Shown: positions 45,603 to 56,400 of the stretch, in pieces
How positions within the stretch are numbered: position 1 is the stretch's first letter
Layout of the letters: every line of letters begins with the position of its first letter
DNA from: Balanoglossus misakiensis
Lineage: Eukaryota; Hemichordata
DNA length: 64,000 bases
NCBI GenBank assembly: GCA_040954595.2
Contig: CM082588.2
Coordinates: forward strand, 11,780,001 to 11,844,000
Direction of reading: 5' to 3'
Notes under the pieces: model-generated
The model's database searches: none
What the model was told of the DNA's origin: nothing
What the model saw: the letters and a program-made list of their open reading frames with translations, nothing else
Translations under genes and position numbers: made by a program

Positions 45603-48600
45603 CTAGTAACTCAGGACAGGTATAGAGAATTTCTGGAATGCCTGATACAGAATCTCCTTTATTTTGTCGCCTTATTCTGTGGTGGTTCCACCTCTCAACT
45701 ACCTCATCCAGTTCCCTTTGCATGACAGAAAAATAACAAAACTGCATACTCATTCTGAAAGAAAAAATGCAAATTGATTTCAAGATGCTTGGGAATAATA
45801 TGTGCATTTTATCATACTTAACAAATAGCATAATGTTACAAGTTTATGGAAATTCATCCAGTTAAAAATATGATTTCCAGCAGATCTACGGATTTCAAAC
45901 GAACTGCAATATTTGATCTCCTGTCTATGTCTCTACCATCCTGTCTGTGTCTGTTTCTTCTCTGCTCTGTGCAAACATTGACAGATTGAATAATGGAATT
46001 TCTTTCATTACTTGAAACAAAACATAAAGTGTATCAACTCACATGTTGACCGGGTCACCTAACTGCAAATGACCCATTGATACCAAATCCTAGGGGATAA
46101 AAAATTGATAGTGGTGAATTTCCTGTAATGCTACAGTAAAATGTGTCAGTGAATGTGGTCTTGTACTTGTGTATAAACTGCCTGCAAGGCCATGGCCAAG
46201 AAAAAAAATGTTTGGAAAGCCTAGTCCTCATGTATAAAAACTCTGCAGGACAATTCAACATCATGATATGAACTGACTTGAGCTATACTGGTTATTTTTC
46301 TCATTCCTACACACAACTGCATCCACTAATGACATTGCATCTTGGGCTGTGGCACATTCTATGAGAATACAAATTTTGTCACTTATACAACCATCTTTGT
46401 GTTTGAGTTGATTTTGTTTTGCAGAACACATTTGTACAAGCCAAATGATACTTTACCTTAAAATGGTCAATCCACCAATCTGCACTTTTACTTCTTAACA
46501 CACCCCACCATCGTTCAATACGCTGTAAGAAGAGATCACAATGAAAACAATGGTCTGACACAATTACTGTCACCACTCTGAACAAACAAATGTGAAACAC
46601 GATACCAAAAGTGTCTTTTTTGGATTATATTGTGAAACAAAAAACTGCACCAAATTTGAACAAAATTTGCTCAGGCATGCAGCAGCAATGGAATCGGTGA
46701 CTGAAGTAGGGAAGATGGGGAGTCTATGAGGTTTGAGGATAGTCTCCTCAAGCATATAGTCATCTTAACAAGGTAGTGGAAAAATGGGTAGTATTAACAG
46801 TCTTTTTATCTCATGACACGGTACAGCGTAGGTATTCCTAAGAAAAATTGTGATGTCATTTGTCATATGTGGATAGAGGGCGCTGCGCATGGTCGACAAG
46901 TTCAGCAACATCGTCTCTTGGTACGAGCGAAAAATCACTCCTTAGTTGGAACTTTTTTTCATCACCGGTCAATGTGTCGATTTTTGAAGGCGTGGACTAT
47001 TAGCTGGCAACGGATTTTTGCGGAAGATTGCTGTAACTTTTTGTCAAAAGTGAGTTTTCATTTTTATCTATCAAGTCGAAGCCAGCACACAGAATCCTGC
47101 CATTAGTTCCAGTCGATCTCATTATGCATGCAAAATAGTACTGGAATTCTGCTCCTTTGTTTAAAACCCACGTTGTGTAATCGAACACCTGTGCTCATTC
47201 ACGATGCCGAGAAGAAAAGACCAAACACCATATGGATCATCAGACTCTTGCCAATCAACACCTCCAGCTGGCACACCACGATCAATAGAAAACCGGCTTG
47301 CTGAAATCTGTTCACATGTAAATCACATACCGGCACTATTGATCAGTATTGCTGAGCTCAAAGAAAGCCAAAGCACAATAAATTCGTCACTTTAGTTCTT
47401 CAACGGACTTGTAGAGGAAGTACGTGGACGAGTTTCTACTTTGGAGCTTGAAAATAAAGAAGTCAAAGAAACGAATGCACAGCTTTTCACTCGCATCACA
47501 GAGCTCGAGAAATCTATGGAAAGTATGAATCAGTACAATAGACGTGAAAACATTGAACTTCATGGAATTCCTGAAAGTGCAGATGATGGAGAAAATACAG
47601 ATGCAATCGTAACAAGAGTGCTAAAAAAGATCGATCCAGGTATCAGTGACCACGACATTGTGATTACCCACAGATTAGGTCAAAAGCATACAGGTGACAA
47701 TGCTGCACCTACTTTCCCAAGACCAATCATTGTGCGATTCTTAAGCAGGAAGAAACGCGACTATATCCACCGGAACAAAAAGAAGCTAGCGACCATTACA
47801 ACTGGAGATATTGGATATGCCAATCGGAACAAAATCTACGTAAATGAAAATCTAACTCCAAAAGCACGCAAACTTTTTAAGATGACGAACGTGAAGCGCA
47901 AATCAGCACGCTATAAGTATGCGTGGACGCGGAACGGTGAAGTTCTTGTGAAGAAAAGTGAGCAGTCACCTGTACTAGTGATAAGGAATGAGCTGGACCT
48001 TGCCAAGATTGTATAAACCATCTTGTAGACATTTTCTTGGTTTCCCATATATTGCTTCATGCCAAACTCAGTAAATGACATAGATGATGACATTTTCACA
48101 GTTACAAATCATATACTAGAACCGTCAACATTTAATGATAAATTTAGCTCTAGATCCAGCCATTCTTTCTCAGTATCTCATATTAATGCAAGATCTCTCT
48201 GTAATAGTATAGACGATGTACGTCTCCTGTATAATGAATGTATCACCAGTCCTTTTCACATTATTGGTGTTTCAGAAACCTGGCAAATCAATAATCCAAC
48301 TTTTTTTAATTTGCCAAATTACTCTTTTGAGTTAAATAGCAGAAACATCGGTCGGGGTGGCGGGGTAGGGGCATATATTCATTGTTCTCTTAAATACAAA
48401 CTGTTAAACTTTAATGTGGTTCATTCTGAATCACTATGGTTTGAAATATGCGGGTTAAAGAATCTCATAGTTGTCGGTGTGTTATATCGCAAACCAGGAA
48501 CTAGTGTCACAGAGTTTGAAGACAGTCTTTTTAATGTTCTTTGTTCTTTGAAACTGGATAAAAAACATTGTATTCTTATGGGTGACTTTAATATTGATGT

Positions 48601-51600
48601 GTCAAGTCCAGATTCAAGTGCTCGGGATTTTATACCAAGGATGCAATGTCTTCATCTAGAACAGTTAATCTCCTCCACAACTCGTATTACAAGTACTTCC
48701 AAGTCGACCATTGATCATATTTATTCCAATATTAGCTCTTGTCACATTGATGCTGGTACAATTATTGCTGATATTTCAGATCACTTACCTATTTTCTCTA
48801 TTTTCAACAATTTCAATGTCCACACGCCATTTGTACGGTCAGTTTGTACAAGGAATTTCAGGCGCTATAACTCTGCTCGTTTTATTTCTGATTTAATTAA
48901 TGTTAACTGGAACGTTGTTATGCATAACAATAGCTGTGTAAACACTGCTTTTGACACCTTCAGCAATTTGTTCAGCCAGGTGTGTGACCATCATGCCCCA
49001 CTTGAGGTTAAAACTATTAAGGCCAAGTGTAACAAAAATCCCTGGATTACCAAAGCTATTAAGAAGTCAATTCGCACCAAACGCAAACTATATGCTAAAG
49101 TTGTCACCACACAACATGAACCAAGTGCTGTTGCTCGCTACACAACCTACAGAAATATTCTTACAAGTGTTTTAAGAAAAGCCAAAAGGGTGTATTTTGC
49201 TAATTTATTCACTGTAAACAACAATGGTAAAGTGTGGAATGTTGTAAATGAGTTGCTTGGTAAAAACACTACTTTAGATAAAGCACCAGATCAGTTAAAG
49301 GTCAATGTAAATGGGATTGAAAGGTTGGTAGATAAGCCAGCTGATATGGCTAAGTGTTTTAATGACTTCTTTGTACATGTGGGTCAAAATCTGGCAAAAC
49401 ACATTCCAAAAACCACAAAAGATTTTAAAAATTATATGAATGATCCTATGCCAAACTCTTTTTTTCTCCATCCTGTTACGGTTGCTGAGATAAAAGAGAT
49501 TTTGGTGCATCTTGACAGTAAAAAGGCCAGTGGGTGGGATAATATTCCTCCAAGACTCCTAATTGATGCAGCTGATGTTATTGCTCAACCTTTGACCCAC
49601 ATCATAAATATGTCTTTCTGTACCGGTGTCTTCCCTAATTCCTTAAAAGTCGCTAAGGTTAAACCTATCTTCAAGAAAGGAGAACAGAACATTGCTGGGA
49701 ACTACAGACCCATCGCCATTTTATCAATGTTCAGTAAAGTGATAGAAAAAGTGGTAAACAAACAAGTGATTACTTACCTTGATAAATATAATATATTATA
49801 TAAGCACCAGTATGGCTTTAGAAAGAACCATAGCACCAAGCACACTTTGATTAACTTAGTTAACCACTTGTTAAAAGAAATTGATAAGGGGAATTCCACA
49901 CTGGGGGTGTTTATTGACTTCAGCAAAGCTTTCGATACCATTCACCATGCCACTTTATTGTCCAAGCTTGAACATTACGGGTTTAGGGGCCCCTGCCAGC
50001 ATTGGTTTAACAGCTACCTCACAGACCGCTCACAGTATGTCACATTAACCAGTCATGACTTCAGAAAAGTCCTTGATCCACAATGGAGTCCCACAGGGAT
50101 CAGTTTTGGGCCCAACCCTTTTCCTTATTTATATCAATGACCTTCCAAATTCTTCTACATTTTTTGATTTCCGTTTATTTGCTGACGACTCCAATCTCTT
50201 CCATTCCTTCTCAGGTGCAGATAGTATTAACTTGACTCATATATCCTCTTATTTAAATGATGTTCAGCAATGGTGCAATGCCAACAAACTAACAATTAAT
50301 AGGGCCAAGACTCACTTTATTATTTTTAGGGGTCGGCAGAAAAAACTTAATGTTCTTGGGTCATTGCAAATCCAGAATGAAGAAATCAAAGAGGTTGATG
50401 TGATACCATTTGTTGGGGTTTTATTGGATAAGCATCTGTCATGGTCACATCAAATTAACAAAATAAATAATCTCATTAGGAAGCACTGTGGAATTTTATA
50501 CAAGATTAGAAATATTTTACCACTCCATATCAGAATTTTGTATTACAACGCCTTCATACTCCCCCATGTTACATATGGTCTTGAGGTTTGGGGCAATACT
50601 TACCCCACAAAGTTACGTTGTATCCAAGTTGCCCAAAAAACAATTGTACGTATAATGCTTTTCAAATCACACATGGACCATTCTTCTCCTCTCTTTAATC
50701 AACTGAATATTTTGGATATTACCAAGCTTCACAGTTATTTACTAGGTTCCTTCATTTATTATTTATATCACCAGAAATCTCCACATTCACTTTCAGATTA
50801 TTTTAACACAACAAGTCATGAGCATAATACCAGAATTTGGTTACATCACTATCTACGCCCGTTCCATGCCAAAACAAACTCAGGCCAGTTCTCGATATCA
50901 CATACTGGAGCAAAAATCTGGAACGATATTTCTCCACAAATTAAGTCTTCAAATACTTTATGCCAATTTCGTAGGACATTTAAACAACACCTCTTAAACC
51001 AGTACAAATGAATTTGTAATTTTCTTGATGTAGTATGATGCTGTTTTGTTTGTTTGTTTGTGATTGTTGTTCCTTTCTTTTTTCCATTACCATTTGCAAT
51101 GGATAACTTTACACTGTTGTAGTGAGATCGTACTTGAATCACGCTTCAAGCGTTCCCTCAACATTATCTTTTTTTTTCTGTAACCAAGCAAGCTATATTG
51201 TAGGAGTACAGGCTAGACTAGCTGTGGCTATTTCCTGACTCCATATTTACCCACCATTTGTATTTTTACCTATCATATGTACCCTTTAATTAATGGGTAA
51301 ATAAAACATTATTATTATTATTATTATTATTATATAACTGACCTGGTTAGCAGTTGAAGGACCATACCAAAAGCTGTTGTCAGCAAAAGCATCATCACCA
51401 TCTGTCCTCAACATGGCTTGAGCAGTCATTATCACTCCTGTTTCTGTGCCATGATCTGCTCGCAAGATCCTGGGGCAACCTGCAAACAAATTAGGATTGA
51501 CATTGGCAGCTCTTACAGTTAAAATGTTAACCCCCCCCCCAAAAAAAAAAAAAAATTGTACACACTAGATTTAATTTTTAAGAAAGATTTTCATTCCAAA

Positions 51601-52202
51601 TGCTTTACTGCCTACACGTAGTTTCAATGTTTTTCAACACAGCCTGGATATGTGAAGATCATTACAATGTTGCCACAGGAAATATTGGGTACAAGACTAA
51701 TATGAGCATGCAATGGATAATTGTCATTGATTAGTGGTTGGCTAAATTTATCGCCTTTACCCAGTTCAGAAATGTCAATAAAACAAATTTTGTCAAAATG
51801 ATATGTTTAACAACCTTGAGTGAATGTGTCTATTACCTTTCAGCTTCTCAACTGTGTCTATGAAATAGGAAGCAACTTTGCTTGGATCATTGTTTGATGC
51901 ACCAACTTTCAACCACAACACCCTTCGCGAAAATCTATAGAAAACAAAGTTATTATTAATTTTCAAATTAAAAAAGGAATAAGTAAATTTCATTGCATAA
52001 ACATATTTCCACAGAATTGTTACTAAATGTGCTTCATTAATCTTAGCTTTCATCAATATTGTGATTCTCAAAAAACCAATGGTGTTACAATGGGTCTCCA
52101 GCATTCCTCAGAAAGGTTTGTATAGATGATAAGTTGATAGAACTTACCCATCGATGCAACCATGAATGGCAAATCCATATGGAGATAGTTTATCATACCC
52201 AT
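45603..52202 (-). CDS. Integrase-core (DDE, RNase H-like) protein, multi-exon, 5' end missing
   Basis: Minus-strand exons by splice sites and phase: 52202-52148, 51934-51837, 51479-51343, 46522-46457, 46062-46043, 45754-45603; every junction keeps the frame. The protein has the integrase catalytic core of a large, mostly uncharacterised animal family: YGFAIHGCIDG (first Asp), FSRRVLWLKVG, PRILRADHGTE (second Asp), STANQRIERWWG (Glu, 40 residues after the second Asp), SADWWIDHF, then FCYFSVMQRELDEVVERWN. All three DDE residues are present. Exons before 52,202 are not found; foldback and satellite DNA begin there. A little sequence seems missing between DHFK and LGDPVN, so a small exon or deletion is possible. 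A donor at 45,602 implies at least one more 3' exon. Intron 3 holds a LINE in the opposite orientation. It could be domesticated or part of a DNA transposon. Confidence 0.78.
46523..46870 (-). other. Intron of the integrase-core gene, 3' portion
   Basis: The sequence between the presumed 5' end of the LINE and the acceptor TCTTCTTACAG (minus strand) of the fourth listed exon. Nothing else was recognised. Confidence 0.45.
47204..48016 (+). pseudogene. LINE ORF1, RNA-binding protein with coiled coil, one nonsense codon
   Basis: The frame opens at ATG 47,204 and, apart from TAG at 47,393-47,395, runs to TAA at 48,016 (270 codons). The N-terminal 60 residues are Pro/Ser/Thr rich. A heptad-like coiled coil follows (ELENKEVKE, ITELEKSMESMN), then YNRRENIELHGIPE, a conserved start of the RRM-like ORF1 domain found in many LINEs. 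A basic C-terminal domain follows (RPIIVRFLSRKKRDY). ORF1 proteins of this type trimerise and bind element RNA. ORF2 starts 42 bp further on. Confidence 0.8.
48059..50140 (+). pseudogene. LINE ORF2, part 1: endonuclease and first half of reverse transcriptase
   Basis: 693 codons from ATG. The APE endonuclease occupies about residues 30-260, with all catalytic motifs: SHINARSL (Asn), GVSETW (Glu), LMGDFNIDV (Asp, Asn), STIDHIYSN (Asp) and ISDHLPIF (Asp-His). The RT starts near residue 450: KKASGWDNIP, NYRPIAILSMFSKV and FIDFSKAFDTIHH (first catalytic Asp). The true protein leaves this frame by a one-base indel at about 50,060-50,085; the last 25 or so codons here are off-frame. Confidence 0.9.
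50055..51011 (+). pseudogene. LINE ORF2, part 2: second half of reverse transcriptase and C-terminus
   Basis: 318 codons in the +1 frame relative to part 1, up to the natural stop. It contains GVPQGSVLGPTLFLIYIND, LFADDSNLF (catalytic Asp pair) and FVGVLLDKHLSW, then the usual thumb and tail with YGLEVWGNT. Together with part 1 it makes a near full-length ORF2 of about 980 codons. The apparent start is only the point where the frame opens. Confidence 0.9.
51308..51332 (+). repeat. (ATT)n 3' tail of the LINE
   Basis: About eight ATT units directly after AAATAAAAC. It ends about 10 nt before the minus-strand splice donor at 51,342-51,341 of the integrase-core gene. Confidence 0.85.
51528..51556 (+). 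repeat. Low-complexity C and A runs
   Basis: A run of about 11 C directly followed by about 15 A, in intron 2 of the integrase-core gene. Confidence 0.8.
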
Positions 52203-52223
52203 CTAAAAAAAAATCAAAACACA

Positions 52224-52543
52224 ATGTCATACATGCCTAAATGTAGGGATAAACTGTTAATGCCATCTTGAAAATTTGCAGTGCATTATGGGTCAATTGA
52301 GTTCCGGTTGGGGGGAGTAGCGTCTACAACCTATCCATTTCCAGCGGTTTAGTCAGATTTTCTTCATGTAACTACTACTACTAACGTTACTTGAAGAAAA
52401 TCTGACAAAACTGCTGGAAAATTGGATAGGTTGTAGACGCTACTCCCCCCCCCCCAACTGGGACTCAATTGACCGATAATGCACTGCAAATTTTCAAGAT
52501 GGCGTTAACACAGTTTATCCCTATATTTAGGCATGTATGACAT
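52224..52543. mobile_element. 320-bp foldback element with about 145-bp inverted arms
   Basis: The left arm starts ATGTCATACATGCCTAAAT and the right arm ends ATTTAGGCATGTATGACAT. Pairing runs almost the whole length (GTAGCGTCTACAACCTATCC against GGATAGGTTGTAGACGCTAC), with a centre of about 13 bp near CTACTACTAC. There is no coding capacity. It lies just upstream of the first visible exon of the integrase-core gene and is followed by a short (TA)n run and then satellite 2. Confidence 0.92.
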
Positions 52544-52555
52544 ATATATATATAT

Positions 52556-53462
52556 CTGTAATGGAAATGGAGAAAGTACCTTATATTTTCTGTAAAATAG
52601 ACATTTAATTGGCAAGCCGTCCTGCATCAATTATTAATTGTGTACATGCACTAAAGCGCCCTCACTGCTGGGTGTGTTGTATGGTCTTTAACCCTGTTTC
52701 AAATTAGAGTACTTTCTGCAATTTCAAGACAGATCTTACGTGCCATTGGAGAGCTCCATTGACTGGTCATTCATACTGTTTTCATTCATTCATTGCGGCA
52801 TCAATATATTTTATCTATTCTAGCCAAAGAGCTTGGCACCTGTTGAAATGAACTCATCTGCTGTGGGCCAGTTTATTGGTGGCAGTTGAGCTGAGGAGAG
52901 CACCTTCCTTCCCGGCACGCCACCAAGTAAAGTTCCACGCCGCCCACCACAGATGCCAGCAGTCATTCATGCGAGTGAGTGTAATTGCAAATTTGCCTAT
53001 TCTAGAATTCTGTAATGGAAATGGAGAAAGTACCTTATATTTTCTGTAAAATAGACATTTAATTGGCAAGCCGTCCTGCATCAATTATTAATTGTGTACA
53101 TGCACTAAAGCGCCCTCACTGCTGGGTGTGTTGTATGGTCTTTAACCCTGTTTCAAATTAGAGTACTTTCTGCAATTTCAAGACAGATCTTACGTGCCAT
53201 TGGAGAGCTCCATTGACTGGTCATTCATACTGTTTTCATTCATTCATTGCGGCATCAATATATTTTATCTATTCTAGCCAAAGAGCTTGGCACCTGTTGA
53301 AATGAACTCATCTGCTGTGGGCCAGTTTATTGGTGGCAGTTGAGCTGAGGAGAGCACCTTCCTTCCCGGCACGCCACCAAGTAAAGTTCCACACCGCCCA
53401 CCACAGATGCCAGCATTCATTCATGCGAGTGAGTGTAATTGCAAATTTGCCTATTCTAGAAT
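52556..53462 (-). repeat. Satellite 2, inverted part (two 452-bp units)
   Basis: Two long-type units in the opposite orientation to the rest of the array, with a joint near 53,004-53,010. They mirror the first two forward units. The outer unit shares the private variant TGACTGCTGG with the second forward unit (53,949-54,400). Confidence 0.92.
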
Positions 53463-56400
53463 TCTAGAATAGGCAAATTTGCAATTACACTCACTCTAGA
53501 ATAGGCAAATTTGCAATTACACTCACTCGCATGAATGAATGCTGGCATCTGTGGTGGGCGGCGTGGAACTTTACTTGGTGGCGTGCCGGGAAGGAAGGTG
53601 CTCTCCTCAGCTCAACTGCCACCAATAAACTGGCCCACAGCAGATGAGTTCATTTCAACAGGTGCCAAGCTCTTTGGCTAGAATAGATAAAATATATTGA
53701 TGCCGCAATGAATGAATGAAAACAGTATGAATGACCAGTCAATGGAGCTCTCCAATGGCACGTAAGATCTGTCTTGAAATTGCAGAAAGTACTCTAATTT
53801 GAAACAGGGTTAAAGACCATACAACACACCCAGCAGTGAGGGCGCTTTAGTGCATGTACACAATTAATAATTGATGCAGGACGGCTTGCCAATTAAATGT
53901 CTATTTTACAGAAAATATAAGGTACTTTCTCCATTTCCATTACACAATTCTAGAATAGGCAAATTTGCAATTACACTCACTCGCATGAATGACTGCTGGC
54001 ATCTGTGGTGGGCGGCGTGGAACTTTACTTGGTGGCGTGCCGGGAAGGAAGGTGCTCTCCTCAGCTCAACTGCCACCAATAAACTGGCCCACAGCAGATG
54101 AGTTCATTTCAACAGGTGCCAAGCTCTTTGGCTAGAATAGATAAAATATATTGATGCCGCAATGAATGAATGAAAACAGTATGAATGACCAGTCAATGGA
54201 GCTCTCCAATGGCACGTAAGATCTGTCTTGAAATTGCAGAAAGTACTCTAATTTGAAACAGGGTTAAAGACCATACAACACACCCAGCAGTGAGGGCGCT
54301 TTAGTGCATGTACACAATTAATAATTGATGCAGGACGGCTTGCCAATTAAATGTCTATTTTACAGAAAATATAAGGTACTTTCTCCATTTCCATTACAGA
54401 TCTAGAATAGGCAAATTTGCAATTACACTCACTCGCATGAATGAATGCTGGCATCTGTGGTGGGCGGCGTGGAACTTTACTTGGTGGCGTGCCGGGAAGG
54501 AAGGTGCTCTCCTCAGCTCAACTGCCACCAATAAACTGGCCCACAGCAGATGAGTTCATTTCAACAGGTGCCAAGCTCTTTGGCTAGAATAGATAAAATA
54601 TATTGATGCCGCAATGAATGAATGAAAACAGTATGAATGACCAGTCAATGGAGCTCTCCAATGGCACGTAAGATTCTAGAATAGGCAAATTTGCAATTAC
54701 ACTCACTCGCATGAATGAATGCTGGCATCTGTGGTGGGCGGCGTGGAACTTTACTTGGTGGCGTGCCGGGAAGGAAGGTGCTCTCCTCAGCTCAACTGCC
54801 GCCAATAAACTGGCCCACAGCAGATGAGTTCATTTCAACAGGTGCCAAGCTCTTTGGCTAGAATAGATAAAATATATTGATGCCGCAATGAATGAATGAA
54901 AACAGTATGAATGACCAGTCAATGGAGCTCTCCAATGGCACGTAAGATTCTAGAATAGGCAAATTTGCAATTACACTCACTCGCATGAATGAATGCTGGC
55001 ATCTGTGGTGGGCGGCGTGGAACTTTACTTGGTGGCGTGCCGGGAAGGAAGGTGCTCTCCTCAGCTCAACTGCCACCAATAAACTGGCCCACAGCAGATG
55101 AGTTCATTTCAACAGGTGCCAAGCTCTTTGGCTAGAATAGATAAAATATATTGATGCCGCAATGAATGAATGAAAACAGTATGAATGACCAGTCAATGGA
55201 GCTCTCCAATGGCACGTAAGATCTGTCTTGAAATTGCAGAAAGTACTCTAATTTGAAACAGGGTTAAAGACCATACAACACACCCAGCAGTGAGGGCGCT
55301 TTAGTGCATGTACACAATTAATAATTGATGCAGGACGGCTTGCCAATTAAATGTCTATTTTACAGAAAATATAAGGTACTTTCTCCATTTCCATTACAGA
55401 TCTAGAATAGGCAAATTTGCAATTACACTCACTCGCATGAATGAATGCTGGCATCTGTGGTGGGCGGCGTGGAACTTTACTTGGTGGCGTGCCGGGAAGG
55501 AAGGTGCTCTCCTCAGCTCAACTGCCACCAATAAACTGGCCCACAGCAGATGAGTTCATTTCAACAGGTGCCAAGCTCTTTGGCTAGAATAGATAAAATA
55601 TATTGATGCCGCAATGAATGAATGAAAACAGTATGAATGACCAGTCAATGGAGCTCTCCAATGGCACGTAAGATCTGTCTTGAAATTGCAGAAAGTACTC
55701 TAATTTGAAACAGGGTTAAAGACCATACAACACACCCAGCAGTGAGGGCGCTTTAGTGCATGTACACAATTAATAATTGATGCAGGACGGCTTGCCAATT
55801 AAATGTCTATTTTACAGAAAATATAAGGTACTTTCTCCATTTCCATTACAGATCTAGAATAGGCAAATTTGCAATTACACTCACTCGCATGAATGAATGC
55901 TGGCATCTGTGGTGGGCGGCGTGGAACTTTACTTGGTGGCGTGCCGGGAAGGAAGGTGCTCTCCTCAGCTCAACTGCCACCAATAAACTGGCCCACAGCA
56001 GATGAGTTCATTTCAACAGGTGCCAAGCTCTTTGGCTAGAATAGATAAAATATATTGATGCCGCAATGAATGAATGAAAACAGTATGAATGACCAGTCAA
56101 AGGAGCTCTCCAATGGCACGTAAGAATTTCTAGAATAGGCAAATTTGCAATTACACTCACTCGCATGAATGAATGCTGGCATCTGTGGTGGGCGGCGTGG
56201 AACTTTACTTGGTGGCGTGCCGGGAAGGAAGGTGCTCTCCTCAGCTCAACTGCCACCAATAAACTGGCCCACAGCAGATGAGTTCATTTCAACAGGTGCC
56301 AAGCTCTTTGGCTAGAATAGATAAAATATATTGATGCCGCAATGAATGAATGAAAACAGTATGAATGACCAGTCAATGGAGCTCTCCAATGGCGCGTAAG

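Larger units (their letters stand above)
46871..51333 (+). mobile_element. CR1/L2-like non-LTR retrotransposon in an intron
   Basis: A plus-strand element with a 5' region starting near GGATAGAGGGCGCTGCGCATG (the exact start is uncertain), ORF1 (47,204-48,016), ORF2 (48,059-51,011), a roughly 300-bp 3' UTR and a 3' tail of (ATT)n at 51,308-51,332. A microsatellite tail instead of poly(A) and the GVPQGS form of the RT motif fit the CR1/L2/jockey side of the LINE tree. No target-site duplication was identified. It lies antisense within intron 3 of the integrase-core gene. ORF1 has one nonsense codon and ORF2 one frameshift. Confidence 0.88.

Noticed and set aside
53463-54401. tRNA-like B box (GGTTAAAGACC) in the satellite 2 long unit, suggesting a SINE
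   Set aside because: Several mismatches to the B-box consensus and no A box at proper distance.
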